In this document: positions 9,235 through 17,974 of the stretch, piece by piece | How the letters are laid out: each line of letters begins with the position of its first letter | Numbering within the stretch: the stretch's first letter is position 1 | DNA from: Alcaligenaceae bacterium | Lineage (GTDB): Bacteria; Pseudomonadota; Gammaproteobacteria; Burkholderiales; Burkholderiaceae_B | Assembly: GCA_947379755.1 (NCBI GenBank) | Contig: CANCOC010000019.1 | Location: 1-44,746 of the forward strand | Direction of reading: 5' to 3' | DNA length: 44,746 bases | Program-made: the position numbers and the translations under genes | The notes under the pieces: generated by a model | Databases searched by the model: none | Told to the model about the DNA's origin: nothing | The model's input: only the letters and a program-made list of their open reading frames with translations

Positions 9235-10967
9235 AAAAAATTCTTGTACTTCTCGCCCTTGGCATACTGGTTGCCACACTGCCCTACTACATCAAGATTT
9301 CGCCGTACATCCTGAATATTTTCATGCAGGCGGCAACCTATTCGATCGCGGTGCTCGGCATGACCGTGGTGCTTGGTTATACCGGGCAGATCAACCTGGC
9401 ACAGGCAACATTCTTTGGTCTTGGCGCCTATGCGGTCGGTCTGGGTACTGTTGATGCAGGACTGAATTTCTGGATCACGCTCGCCCTTGGAGTTGCCGTG
9501 GCGACCATCTCAGGCTTTATTCTGGGACTGACGACATTGCGCCTCAAAGGCCATTATCTGGCGATGATCACGATCAGCTTTCAACAGATCTTTGACCTGG
9601 TGCTCAACAACTGGATCGACTTCACACACGGACCGGATGGTATCGCAAGCATCGCACGCCCTTCGGTATTTGGCTACACGCTCAACGACGACCGCGCCTA
9701 TCTGCTGATGTGCGCGGTGGTGTTGTATGGCGTCATTTATTTTGTCTGGCGACTGCCCCAGACTAGCACCGGTCGCTCCATGCGCGCGATTCGTGAAAAT
9801 GAGCTCGCAGCAGAAGTCACGGGTGTCAATAGCCTGAAAATCAAAGTGATTGCCTTCACGATCAGTGCAGGTCTGGCGGGACTGGGGGGTGCGCTCTATG
9901 CCGCAGGCTTTGCCTATATCAGTCCGGATAATTTCAACTTTGCACGTTCGGTCGAGTTCCTGACCATGGTCTTGCTTGGAGGCGCGCAATCCGCCTTTGG
10001 CGGCGTACTCGGCACCAGTTTGCTGATCCTCCTGCCAGAGTGGCTGCGTTTTCTCAAGGAAGTCTACCTTGCTGCGTATGGTCTGGCAGTGATCCTGATC
10101 ATGGTCTTCCTGCCCACTGGTATCTGGGGGCTGATCAGCTCTCAGGCTGCCAAATACAGGAAAATTCCTCCCGTCGATATTGATGCTATTGAGCCGCTGG
10201 ATGTGACCGTACCGATTACCGACCCAGCCCCCATCCTGATCCTTGAAAATGTGCAAAAACACTTTGGCGGAGTCAAGGCCGTTGATGGACTCAACATCAA
10301 GGTCGCCCGCGGCACCGTGCATGCGCTGATCGGACCGAATGGCTCAGGCAAGACGACCACTCTCAATGTGCTCAGTGGCATTTACAAATCCACGGCAGGC
10401 AAAATGACCTTTGATGGTCAGGACATCACCGCGTTTGCACCATATGAACGCGCCGGTCTCGGAATGGGCCGAACCTTCCAGAACATCCGTTTGTTCCCGG
10501 CCTTGTCTGTGGTTGAAAACGTCATGGTCGGTGCGCAAAGAGAAAACAATCCCATTGCCCCCGGACAGGCGGCCCTGCGTGCACGCGCACTCTCTGCCCT
10601 GAAGTTTGTCGGTATGGCTGAGAATGCAGAAGTCATCGTGCAAAACCTCCCGTATGGTCATCAGCGTCTGGTTGAAATCGCCCGCGCGCTGGCAGGCCAT
10701 CCAAAATTCCTGCTGCTGGATGAACCCGCTGCGGGTTTGAACCAGACCGAAAAACAGGAACTGGTTGAATTGCTCAAACGACTGCGTGGACATGGCCTGA
10801 CGATATTCCTGATTGAGCATGATATTGGCTTGATCGAACAGGTTTCTGACCGGATCACGGTGCTCAATTTTGGCAAACAGATTGCCGAAGGTGAACCTGA
10901 TTATGTGTTGCATCATCCCGATGTGATTACTGCTTACTTGGGGGAGAGCTCACATGGCGCTGCTTGA
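9231..10967 (+). CDS. Fused ABC permease/ATPase, LivM-LivG
   Basis: A 578-residue fusion. Residues 1 to about 310 are the LivM membrane domain (YTGQINLAQATFFGLGAYAVG and the conserved RAIRENELAAEVTGVN loop). After a linker rich in Pro and Asp, residues about 335-578 form the LivG ATPase with Walker A GPNGSGKTT (near 368), the LivG-type signature LPYGHQRLVEIARAL, Walker B LLLDEPAAGLN and the H-loop LIEHD. It overlaps livH by 4 nt and livF by 14 nt, so it belongs to a tightly coupled operon. The fusion is intact, with no frameshift; similar fusions are familiar in Burkholderiales. Confidence 0.93.
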   Translation: MKKILVLLALGILVATLPYYIKISPYILNIFMQAATYSIAVLGMTVVLGYTGQINLAQATFFGLGAYAVGLGTVDAGLNFWITLALGVAVATISGFILGLTTLRLKGHYLAMITISFQQIFDLVLNNWIDFTHGPDGIASIARPSVFGYTLNDDRAYLLMCAVVLYGVIYFVWRLPQTSTGRSMRAIRENELAAEVTGVNSLKIKVIAFTISAGLAGLGGALYAAGFAYISPDNFNFARSVEFLTMVLLGGAQSAFGGVLGTSLLILLPEWLRFLKEVYLAAYGLAVILIMVFLPTGIWGLISSQAAKYRKIPPVDIDAIEPLDVTVPITDPAPILILENVQKHFGGVKAVDGLNIKVARGTVHALIGPNGSGKTTTLNVLSGIYKSTAGKMTFDGQDITAFAPYERAGLGMGRTFQNIRLFPALSVVENVMVGAQRENNPIAPGQAALRARALSALKFVGMAENAEVIVQNLPYGHQRLVEIARALAGHPKFLLLDEPAAGLNQTEKQELVELLKRLRGHGLTIFLIEHDIGLIEQVSDRITVLNFGKQIAEGEPDYVLHHPDVITAYLGESSHGAA

Positions 10968-11682
10968 ACTTAATAATGTCGAAAGCTTTTATGGCAACGT
11001 GCAGGCGCTCAAGGGTGTTTCATTGCATGTCAATCAAGGTGAAATCGTCACGCTGCTCGGTGCAAACGGTGCCGGCAAGAGCACGACCCTGCGCAGCATC
11101 TCAGGACTTGTTTCAGTGACCCGCGGCGATATTCTGTTTGATGGCCAGACGGTACTGAATATTCCATCCGAAAAAATTGTCAGTCGCGGCATTGCACATG
11201 TGCCAGAAGGAAGACGTATTTTTCCTGGTCTGACAGTCAAAGAGAACATCATGATCGGCAGCTCGGCACGCCGAAATGTCAGTCGTGCACAACTTGAGTC
11301 CGAAGTCGAAGAAATGTTCGAAATATTTCCGCCTCTGGAGCGACTATCCAAGTCGCTTGGGTGGAGCCTGTCGGGTGGAGAACAGCAGATGCTAGCTGTT
11401 GCGCGGGGGCTGATGTCCAAGCCTAAACTGCTTCTGCTGGACGAACCTTCACTCGGACTGGCTCCAATCATTGTTCAGCAGCTCTTTGCAACGATCCGCA
11501 AAATCAGGGAGCGTGGCATGACAATTTTGCTGGTGGAACAAAATGCCAACATGGCACTGTCGGTTGCCGACCGTGGCTATGTGCTTGTAACCGGGCAGTT
11601 AACGGTCGAAGGCACGCCTGATCAGCTGTTGAACAATGACGAAGTTCGCTCGGCATATCTGGGTGGTGGCAAAAAAAGTTAA
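10954..11682 (+). CDS. livF: Branched-chain amino acid-type ABC ATPase LivF
   Basis: A 242-residue ATPase with Walker A GANGAGKST, Q-loop region, HVPEGRRIFPGLTVKENI (typical of LivF), signature LSGGEQQMLAVARGL, Walker B LLLLDEPSLGL and LVEQN in place of the H-loop histidine context, as usual in LivF. It pairs with the LivG domain of the upstream fusion to energise transport. It starts 14 nt inside the preceding gene with GGGGGAGAG just ahead of its ATG. Confidence 0.95.
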   Translation: MALLELNNVESFYGNVQALKGVSLHVNQGEIVTLLGANGAGKSTTLRSISGLVSVTRGDILFDGQTVLNIPSEKIVSRGIAHVPEGRRIFPGLTVKENIMIGSSARRNVSRAQLESEVEEMFEIFPPLERLSKSLGWSLSGGEQQMLAVARGLMSKPKLLLLDEPSLGLAPIIVQQLFATIRKIRERGMTILLVEQNANMALSVADRGYVLVTGQLTVEGTPDQLLNNDEVRSAYLGGGKKS

Positions 11683-11806
11683 GTTTCTTTGATGTTGGTG
11701 TGTATCGATGTATTAAAAATTATTCATTAAAAGATGGATCGAAACAGGCTTGGCAAATTCTATTTTTTTGACCTGGCAATTTTTCAGGTATTTCAGGAGA
11801 CATAAA

Positions 11807-12940
11807 TTGAAAACAAAATTCTTTTCCCTCGGTGCTGCTGCGGCACTGGTTGCCCTGTCGCTGAACGTACAGGCGGCGGATCCCATCAAGTTCGGAATGA
11901 TGGCAGAAAGCACGGGGCCGAATGCCGAGGCGGGCATTTACCAGGTCAATGGTGCGAAGATGGCCGTTGAAGAAATCAACGCTGCGGGTGGCGTCCTGGG
12001 ACGTCCGCTCGAACTGCGTGCAGAAGATAATCAGAGTACCAACCCCGGTTCAGTACTTGCGATTTCAAAGCTCACCAGTGCGGGTGATATGACCGCCCTG
12101 ATCGGTTCAGTTCGTAGCACACAGATCCAGGCCGTTGCCCCCACCGTTGCCAAGGCAGGTTTGCCCATGGTCATTGGCGGAACAGACTACAGTCTGACTC
12201 ATGTCAACAACCCATGGATCTTCCGTGCGCGCCCAAATGACGGTTACTCCGCAAAAGTGATTGCTGATTTTGGTGTTAACACACTCAAGCTCAAAAAATG
12301 GGCCATTGTGCATTCAACAGATGCTTTTGGTAACGGCGGCAAAAACAATCTGGTTGAGTCACTCAAAGAGCTCGGCATCACACCTGTGCTGGTTCAAGGC
12401 TTCACCAGCAACTCGCAGGATTTCACCCCGATCGTTCTTGCCATCAAGCAGTCTGGTGCAGATGTTGTCTCGAGCTACATTGCAAACTCGACGGATGTCG
12501 GCATTTTTGCCAAGCAATTGCGTCAACTGGGTGTGAATGCAACGTGGGTGGGTTCGCCTTCGCTGTCAACAGACACCGCAATGAAGCTTGCGGGCGATGC
12601 ATTGTTTGACACCTATTCAATTGCTGACTATGCCATCGAATCGAGTCCGGAAACAAAGGCTTATGCTGACAAGTACAAGGCCAAGTACAAAATCGAAGCC
12701 GATTTGTATTCTGCCTGGGCCTATGATGCAGTCAAACTGCTTGCCATGGCCATCACCAACGGCAAAAGCACCAAGCCAGCTGATATCCAGAAATCCCTGC
12801 ATGAAATCCAGGGCTACAAAGGCGTCGAAGGCACCTACAACTTTGACAAGAACGGCGATGGCCTGCATGGGTACAACATCGTGAAAAACGAAAAAGGTAA
12901 TATTGTTTTCGTCAAACACATTGATTTCGCCCCCAAGTAA
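11807..12940 (+). CDS. ABC transporter substrate-binding protein, LivK type
   Basis: A periplasmic binding protein of about 377 residues (type I fold), with signal peptide LKTKFF...NVQAA and mature start ADPIKFGMMAESTGPNAE. It contains QAVAPTVAKAGLPMVIGGTD and AIVHSTDAFGNGGKN, as in HAAT receptors. The start is taken as TTG at 11807 because AGGAG lies 7 nt upstream and the signal peptide begins there; an upstream TTG at 11750 would add a non-signal extension. It follows livF after 124 nt and supplies the specificity of the Liv-type transporter. The ligand cannot be predicted. A strong hairpin follows the stop. Confidence 0.92.
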   Translation: MKTKFFSLGAAAALVALSLNVQAADPIKFGMMAESTGPNAEAGIYQVNGAKMAVEEINAAGGVLGRPLELRAEDNQSTNPGSVLAISKLTSAGDMTALIGSVRSTQIQAVAPTVAKAGLPMVIGGTDYSLTHVNNPWIFRARPNDGYSAKVIADFGVNTLKLKKWAIVHSTDAFGNGGKNNLVESLKELGITPVLVQGFTSNSQDFTPIVLAIKQSGADVVSSYIANSTDVGIFAKQLRQLGVNATWVGSPSLSTDTAMKLAGDALFDTYSIADYAIESSPETKAYADKYKAKYKIEADLYSAWAYDAVKLLAMAITNGKSTKPADIQKSLHEIQGYKGVEGTYNFDKNGDGLHGYNIVKNEKGNIVFVKHIDFAPK

Positions 12941-12966
12941 ATCTCTGCTGCCAGAACGCATTGAAG

Positions 12967-13006
12967 ATCGGCCTGCCCAACGCTTCACGGCTACGGGCAG
13001 GCCGAT
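12967..13006 (+). terminator. Strong 12-bp stem-loop after the Liv-type binding protein
   Basis: ATCGGCCTGCCC (12967-12978) and GGGCAGGCCGAT (12995-13006) pair perfectly across a 16-nt loop, 26 nt after the stop codon. No T-run follows, so it is either a Rho-dependent or imperfect terminator or a 3'-end stabiliser of the highly expressed binding-protein mRNA. Confidence 0.6.
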
Positions 13007-13063
13007 TACATTGAGAGAATCACTTCCATACGCAGTGCTAACTCAGGACGCAATATTCACATC

Positions 13064-13963
13064 ATGAAAAAAATCCGGCTGGGTGCGATTTCACGTAATT
13101 ACTTCAATATGCCGATATGGATCGCGGCGCACACAGGCCTGTTCGAACAGCAAGGTCTGGATGTCTCGATCGAACTCCATGAGCCCATTGACGAGGTCTG
13201 TACGCGTCTGCAGGACGGCAGGCTGAATCTCGCCCTGGGTGTGACCGAACATATCTTGCTGGACGCTGAAAATGGTGGGCATCTGGAGGTCATCGGTGGT
13301 AATGTGAATCGTCTGCCCTTCTCCCTGATTGCAGCAAAAGACATCAAGTCCTTCGCCGATATGCGAGGACGTACGATCGGAGTATCTTCGATTCAGGCAG
13401 GCAGCTCTTCACTGGTCATGGAGATTATGGCGTCACACGGCCTGCACTATCCACAAGACTACAAGATCGTTGCAGTCGGACCCATCCTTGCGCGCTGGGA
13501 AATGCTACAAAGTGGTGAAATCGATGCAGGGCTTCAAGGTGCACCACTGAATTACATTGCCCAAGACCAGGGCTTTCACTCCCTGTGCGAGCCACGTGAA
13601 CAATTTCCGTGGTTTCAATTCACATCACTCAATGTGGATCAGCGCTGGGCACAAGCCAATCACGATACGGTCGTCGCGTTCATGAAAGCCTTTATTGGTG
13701 CGCATCAATGGTTTTATGACAACAAAAAGGGCTGTCGGAATATTGCCATGCAAGAAACGGGGATTTCGGCAGACTACGCAGACCGGGCCTGGGAGGAGTA
13801 CACCTCGGCAGAAATTTTTCCACGTGATGGCCAGGCAAACCCGGCCTCCATCCAGACACTGATTGACATCAGTGCACTATTAAGAGAAATACCCAAACGT
13901 GCCGGGACTCAGGCGAGATCCTGCATCAACAGTGCGTATTTCGAACAGGCCAGACGGGCTTAG
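13064..13963 (+). CDS. NMT1/THI5-like substrate-binding-fold protein without signal peptide
   Basis: A 299-residue periplasmic-binding-protein type II fold. Recognisable segments are NYFNMPIWIAAHTGLFEQQGLDV, KSFADMRGRTIGVSSIQAGSSSLV and GEIDAGLQGAP, as in SsuA/TauA/NMT1-like receptors. There is no signal peptide or lipobox: the protein starts MKKIRLGAIS and goes directly into the first strand. It may thus be cytoplasmic, like THI5-type enzymes, or have lost its leader. No partner permease or ATPase lies nearby other than the Liv-type system upstream. Its stop codon overlaps that of the convergent MoaD-like gene (TTAG, 13960-13963). Function is not assigned. Confidence 0.75.
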   Translation: MKKIRLGAISRNYFNMPIWIAAHTGLFEQQGLDVSIELHEPIDEVCTRLQDGRLNLALGVTEHILLDAENGGHLEVIGGNVNRLPFSLIAAKDIKSFADMRGRTIGVSSIQAGSSSLVMEIMASHGLHYPQDYKIVAVGPILARWEMLQSGEIDAGLQGAPLNYIAQDQGFHSLCEPREQFPWFQFTSLNVDQRWAQANHDTVVAFMKAFIGAHQWFYDNKKGCRNIAMQETGISADYADRAWEEYTSAEIFPRDGQANPASIQTLIDISALLREIPKRAGTQARSCINSAYFEQARRA

Positions 13964-14244
13964 CCGCCTTCAATCCTGGGGATAAAAAAGACCTCACATC
14001 CGGCAGGAACCGGCTGTGTATAGACCACCTCGTGAATGACACCATCAATTGCGATAGAGGTTTCTTCTTCGAGGTGTTCACCCAACCCGGGATAGAGGGC
14101 ATTCATGGCGCTGAGCACGCCCCGTACGGTTTTAGCCGGCACGGTGAACTCCCTGACCCCGTTGGTATAGCGGCGACTGAAACCGCCGGTCAACATGACC
14201 CGGACGGTTTGCTGTTCAGTCTGTTCAGCCACCATTTTTTTCAT
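13960..14244 (-). CDS. MoaD/ThiS family ubiquitin-like sulfur-carrier protein
   Basis: A 94-residue beta-grasp protein whose last residues are RIEGG: the free Gly-Gly C-terminus needed for adenylation and thiocarboxylate formation in MoaD and ThiS. The body (REFTVPAKTVRGVLSAMNALYPGL and AIDGVIHEV, then a PVPAGCEVFFIP strand) fits the family. The ATG at 14244 overlaps the end of the molybdenum-hydroxylase large subunit by 20 nt (another ATG is at 14235), so translation is coupled to it. That context suggests a dedicated small subunit for molybdopterin synthase or another sulfur transfer needed by this enzyme. No MoaE, MoeB or ThiF partner is in the window. Confidence 0.8.
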   Translation of the reverse strand: MKKMVAEQTEQQTVRVMLTGGFSRRYTNGVREFTVPAKTVRGVLSAMNALYPGLGEHLEEETSIAIDGVIHEVVYTQPVPAGCEVFFIPRIEGG

Positions 14245-16510
14245 CAATTGCCGCCAGCACCTTGGGAGGTGACATGGGCAAGTCAGTCATTCGGCAACCT
14301 GTGGCCATAAAGATTGCGTTCGCCATCGCCGCCATTGGAGGCACAATGTTGGCTTCGCCGACACCTTTCACACCAAACGGATGCAGAGGGTTAGGGACCT
14401 CGACAATCACAGCTTCAATCATGGGCAGATCCGAAGCCACTGGAATCCTGTAATCCAGGAAACCGGCGTTTGCCAGACGACCATTCTTGTCGTAGATGTA
14501 TTCCTCGTTCAGTGCCCAGCCAATGCCCTGAACGACACCACCCTGAATCTGTCCTTCGACATATTTACGATGAATCGCACGACCCACGTCCTGGGCGGCC
14601 ACAAAACGCAGCACCGTGACCTTGCCTGTGTCGGGATCGACTTCCACGTCGCAGAACTGTGTCGAAAAGCCTGGAGCGTTGCCCCCGGCATTAATCGAAG
14701 CTTCTACGCCGATTGGGCCGCCGGTGACCGAGCGCTTGGCTGCAATCGTTTTCAGGGACAAGGGTTCAAAATCACCCACGCTCTTGTCGGCGGGTTTGGC
14801 AAAGCCATCTTCCCAGATCACACCAGTCACGTCGACATCCCACATCAGGGCCGCACGCTGTCGCAGTTCATCGATAATCTTGTTGCAGGCCTGAACAACC
14901 ACCATGCCAGTCGCGAAGGTGACGCGTGATCCGCCTGTGACATGGTTATATCCAATGGTGGCAGTATCCGCGACCGTCGAGCGGACCGATTCGTATGACA
15001 CACCCAGCGTCTCGGCAGCCATCAGAGCCATCGAGGCGCGCGAACCACCCACGTCCATCGAACCGGTCGCAATCACGACCGTTCCGTCTTCGTTGATGTG
15101 GACACTGGCTGTGGATTCGCCACCGCCGTTGAACCAGAATCCGGACGCGACACCACGCCCCTGGTTCTTACCCAGCGGCTTGTTGTACTCGGGGTGGTCA
15201 AGCAAAGCCTGAATCGTCTCTGCATACCCGTCATGTGAATGCTTTGGTCCCCATGATGTAGGTGATCCAGCCTTGACTGCATTTTTTAATCTGAGCTTCA
15301 GAGGATCCATGCCAATCCTGGCGGCCAGCACGTCGAGCACACTTTCCACGGCAAAAGCTGAAATTGGCGAACCTGGCGCACGATAAGCCGCAGATTTGGG
15401 ACGATTGCTCACGACATCAAAGCCCACCGCGCGGGTGTTCTCAATGACATAAGGGGCAAACGAACACATGGTCGCATTCATTACCGGTGAGCCTGGAAAA
15501 GCGCCAGCCTGGAACTTGAACAAACCATCAGCAGCCACGATCGTGCCATCTTTCTTGACGCCGATCTTGACCGTCATGGAGGAGCCTGATGTGGGGCCGG
15601 TGGCCTTGAACACATCTTCGCGACTCATCATGATTTTGACAGGATGACCGGTGCGACGTGAAAGCTCCAGCGCAACAGGTTCAACGTAGACCACAGTCTT
15701 GCCGCCAAATCCACCACCAATCTCGGCGGGATGCACCAGCAAATCGCCCAGGTTGATTCCCAGCAATTTGGCGGTATAGGCACGCACCACAAAATGACCC
15801 TGGCTCGAGGACCAGAGTTCTGCCTGACCGTCAGCACCATAACGGGCCAGACAAGCATGCGGCTCAATGTAGCCCTGATGCACGGGGGCCGTCTTGAAAT
15901 GCATTTCAACGACTTCGTCTGCCGAAGCAAAACCTGCCTCCAGATCACCTACCTTGAACTCAAAGCGTTTGGACACGTTTGAAGGTTTGGCTGGCGCCGG
16001 CTCAACTCCACGCGTCATCATGTCGGCATACAGCAGTGGCGCATCTTCGGCCATTGCATCATCCACGTCAATCACATGAGGAAGAATTTCGTAATCGACT
16101 TCAATCAGCTTGATGGCCTGCTCGGCGATGGCACGTGTCGTCGCGGCAACTGCTGCCACGGCATGACCTTCGTAGAGCGCTTTTTCGCGCGCCATGATGT
16201 TGCGGGTCATGTGCCAGTAATTGACGGCAACGCGTTCCGGACCCACATAATCAAAAGGCTGCTCAGGTAAGTCTGAACCAATGATCACGCACTTCACACC
16301 TGGCAGCGCGAGCGCACGTGCAGTGTTGATCGAGCGAATATTGGCGTGTGCATGGGGCGAACGCAAAATTTGCGACCACAGCATGCCAGGCAGGGAATAG
16401 TCGGCACCGTACTGGGCAAGTCCGGTCACTTTTGGCACACCGTCCGGACGAACTGGACTGGTACCGACCACTTTCATTTCTTTAGGGGTATCTTTAGTTT
16501 GCGTCAACAT
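14225..16510 (-). CDS. Molybdenum hydroxylase large subunit (xanthine dehydrogenase/CO dehydrogenase family)
   Basis: A 761-residue molybdopterin-binding subunit. After the N-terminal a/b hammerhead (RPDGVPKVTGLAQYGADY), the cofactor-binding motif EIGGGFGGK, the AYRAPGSP segment and, near the C-terminus, VKGVGEANIVPP carrying the catalytic Glu are all present. It hydroxylates a substrate, typically an N-heterocycle, aldehyde or purine-like compound, with water as oxygen source. The CO dehydrogenase active-site loop with its Cys (AYRCSFR) is replaced by AYRAPGS, so it is not a CO dehydrogenase. Operon order is FAD subunit, 2Fe-2S subunit, this gene, MoaD-like gene. The substrate is unknown. 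Confidence 0.93.
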   Translation of the reverse strand: MLTQTKDTPKEMKVVGTSPVRPDGVPKVTGLAQYGADYSLPGMLWSQILRSPHAHANIRSINTARALALPGVKCVIIGSDLPEQPFDYVGPERVAVNYWHMTRNIMAREKALYEGHAVAAVAATTRAIAEQAIKLIEVDYEILPHVIDVDDAMAEDAPLLYADMMTRGVEPAPAKPSNVSKRFEFKVGDLEAGFASADEVVEMHFKTAPVHQGYIEPHACLARYGADGQAELWSSSQGHFVVRAYTAKLLGINLGDLLVHPAEIGGGFGGKTVVYVEPVALELSRRTGHPVKIMMSREDVFKATGPTSGSSMTVKIGVKKDGTIVAADGLFKFQAGAFPGSPVMNATMCSFAPYVIENTRAVGFDVVSNRPKSAAYRAPGSPISAFAVESVLDVLAARIGMDPLKLRLKNAVKAGSPTSWGPKHSHDGYAETIQALLDHPEYNKPLGKNQGRGVASGFWFNGGGESTASVHINEDGTVVIATGSMDVGGSRASMALMAAETLGVSYESVRSTVADTATIGYNHVTGGSRVTFATGMVVVQACNKIIDELRQRAALMWDVDVTGVIWEDGFAKPADKSVGDFEPLSLKTIAAKRSVTGGPIGVEASINAGGNAPGFSTQFCDVEVDPDTGKVTVLRFVAAQDVGRAIHRKYVEGQIQGGVVQGIGWALNEEYIYDKNGRLANAGFLDYRIPVASDLPMIEAVIVEVPNPLHPFGVKGVGEANIVPPMAAMANAIFMATGCRMTDLPMSPPKVLAAIDEKNGG

Positions 16511-16512
16511 GA

Positions 16513-16989
16513 TCAGGCTCCGCGCAATTCACGGGCAGCATCCAGCACTGCCTCGATGATTTTGTTGTAACCGGTGCAACGACAGAGATTGCCAGCCAGC
16601 CAGAAACGCACTTGCTCTTCGGTCGGATCGGGATTTTTTTCAAGCAATGCGCGCGCAGCAATCAAAAAGCCTGGTGTACAAATGCCGCACTGCAAGGCTG
16701 CATGCTCAAGGAACTTGCGCTGCAAAACGTGCAATTGCTGGCCGTTGGCCATCCCTTCAATGGTCTGGATCGTTTTGCCATTGGCTTCGACGCCAAGCAC
16801 CAGGCAAGAGCACACCAGACGACCATCAAGCGTCACGCTACAGGCACCACAATCGCCTGTGCCGCAGCCTTCTTTGGTTCCGGTCATGTTCAGATCATCG
16901 CGCAACACATTCAGAAGTGTTTGCTGGGTTTCACACAAAAATTCGACTGGGTCACCGTTGATGACCGTTGATACGTGATGCTTAGACAT
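16513..16989 (-). CDS. Molybdenum hydroxylase 2Fe-2S subunit
   Basis: A 158-residue two-domain iron-sulfur protein. The N-terminal plant-ferredoxin cluster motif is EGCGTGDCGACSV plus RLVCSC, and the C-terminal four-helix domain carries CGICTPG and CRCTGY. It passes electrons from the molybdenum centre to the FAD subunit. The ATG is adjacent to the FAD-subunit stop (no gap), and its stop is 2 nt before the large-subunit start, so all three are translated from one message. Confidence 0.96.
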   Translation of the reverse strand: MSKHHVSTVINGDPVEFLCETQQTLLNVLRDDLNMTGTKEGCGTGDCGACSVTLDGRLVCSCLVLGVEANGKTIQTIEGMANGQQLHVLQRKFLEHAALQCGICTPGFLIAARALLEKNPDPTEEQVRFWLAGNLCRCTGYNKIIEAVLDAARELRGA

Positions 16990-17862
16990 TTAATTGTTCC
17001 CCTTGGCTCGGTTCAAGGCCACGACTGCCGTACGGCGAGCCAGCACACCTGCAATTTTGATACGGAATACTTTTGTTCCGCGTTTGTCATCAATCGGACG
17101 GGCTGCAGCACTTGCTGCAGCAGCAAGTGCTGTGAGCGCAGCTTCGTCGACGGTCGTGCCGATCAGTGCAGCGGCAGCTTCTGGTACGACCAGTGCACGT
17201 TCAGCAACTGCGCCAAGCGATACACGTGCGTGCGTACAGACGCCTTTTTCATCGAGCGTCAGGCTGATCCCACAACCCACCACGGCGATGTCCATTTCTG
17301 AACGAGGCGTAAAACGCATATAAGCATCGGCCGAGCGTGGGGCACGCTGCGGCAGGAAAAATGAGGTGACCAGTTCCCCTTTTTCGAGGGTTGTCTTGCC
17401 AGGACCGGCAGCAATCTGCTCAACCGGAACCTCACGACGGCCTTTGGGTCCGACGATGCTGGCAATCGCGCCTGCGGCAATCATTGCAGGGACCGTATCG
17501 GCAGCAGGAGAAGCGTTGCATACGTTGCCACCAACTGAAGCACGGCCGCGTACCTGCACGGAACCTACCCAGTTACAGCCGTCAATAACACCTGGCCAGA
17601 CTTTAGCAAACGCTTTATTTTCAACCAGATGCATACAGGGCACCGCGGCACCAAAGCGATAGCCACCGTTCTCAATTGCCACCGAGGTCATTTCAGTGAT
17701 GCCTTTGACATCAATGACCAGCTCCGGCTTTGTCATGCCCGAACGCATCTGAATGAGCAGGTCTGTGCCCCCGGAGAGTACTTTGGCCAGGCCTGAGGCG
17801 CCGGCAAGCAGGGCAGAAGCTGCCTCAGCCGTCTTAGGTGTTTCAAAACGTATTTCGTTCAT
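16990..17862 (-). CDS. Molybdenum hydroxylase FAD-binding subunit
   Basis: A 290-residue subunit with the FAD motifs VLSGGTDLLIQMRSGM and RGRASVGGNVCNASPAAD, typical of CoxM/XdhB-type subunits, and the C-terminal CO-dehydrogenase flavoprotein domain. The start at 17862 is supported by AGGGA about 7 nt upstream; an alternative TTG at 17889 has no ribosome site. It is the first gene of the minus-strand hydroxylase operon. The final alanine-rich helix is encoded by DNA that forms a perfect 12-bp inverted repeat at 17106-17132. Confidence 0.94.
   Translation of the reverse strand: MNEIRFETPKTAEAASALLAGASGLAKVLSGGTDLLIQMRSGMTKPELVIDVKGITEMTSVAIENGGYRFGAAVPCMHLVENKAFAKVWPGVIDGCNWVGSVQVRGRASVGGNVCNASPAADTVPAMIAAGAIASIVGPKGRREVPVEQIAAGPGKTTLEKGELVTSFFLPQRAPRSADAYMRFTPRSEMDIAVVGCGISLTLDEKGVCTHARVSLGAVAERALVVPEAAAALIGTTVDEAALTALAAAASAAARPIDDKRGTKVFRIKIAGVLARRTAVVALNRAKGNN
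17106..17132. repeat. Perfect 12-bp inverted repeat inside the FAD-subunit gene
   Basis: CAGCACTTGCTG (17106-17117), CAG, CAGCAAGTGCTG (17121-17132). The two arms are exact reverse complements separated by 3 nt. It encodes part of an alanine run, so coding bias alone could create it. Confidence 0.8.
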
Positions 17863-17913
17863 CTCGCATCCCTGATCATTTTTTAGCAAACTCCATTTAT
17901 ACGTAACGGATAA

Positions 17914-17942
17914 TTGATTCTATTCTATATATAAACTATCTT
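17914..17942 (+). promoter_or_regulatory. Possible sigma-70 promoter for the formamidase-like hydrolase
   Basis: TTGATT (17914-17919) and TATCTT (17937-17942) are spaced 17 nt in an AT-rich 112-bp region between the divergent hydroxylase operon and the hydrolase gene. Each box matches 4 of 6 consensus bases. The same region must carry the minus-strand promoter, for which I find no clear boxes. Confidence 0.35.
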
Positions 17943-17974
17943 AAAACAGCCCTTATCCCTCTGAGACATATTTC

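Noticed and set aside
9510-10322. Long (270-codon) minus-strand open frame inside the LivM-LivG gene
   Set aside because: The + strand protein is a clear fused permease/ATPase; the antisense product is rich in Asp, Gln and His with no recognisable domain and no start signal.
14225-16510. CO dehydrogenase large subunit
   Set aside because: The active-site Cys loop (AYRCSFR) of CO dehydrogenase is replaced by AYRAPGS.
14225-17862. Selenium-dependent molybdenum hydroxylase linked to selD
   Set aside because: Orphan selD in some bacteria serves such enzymes, but the usual yqeB/yqeC-type genes are absent, the distance is over 12 kb, and selD here sits with senA and egtD, which explains it better.
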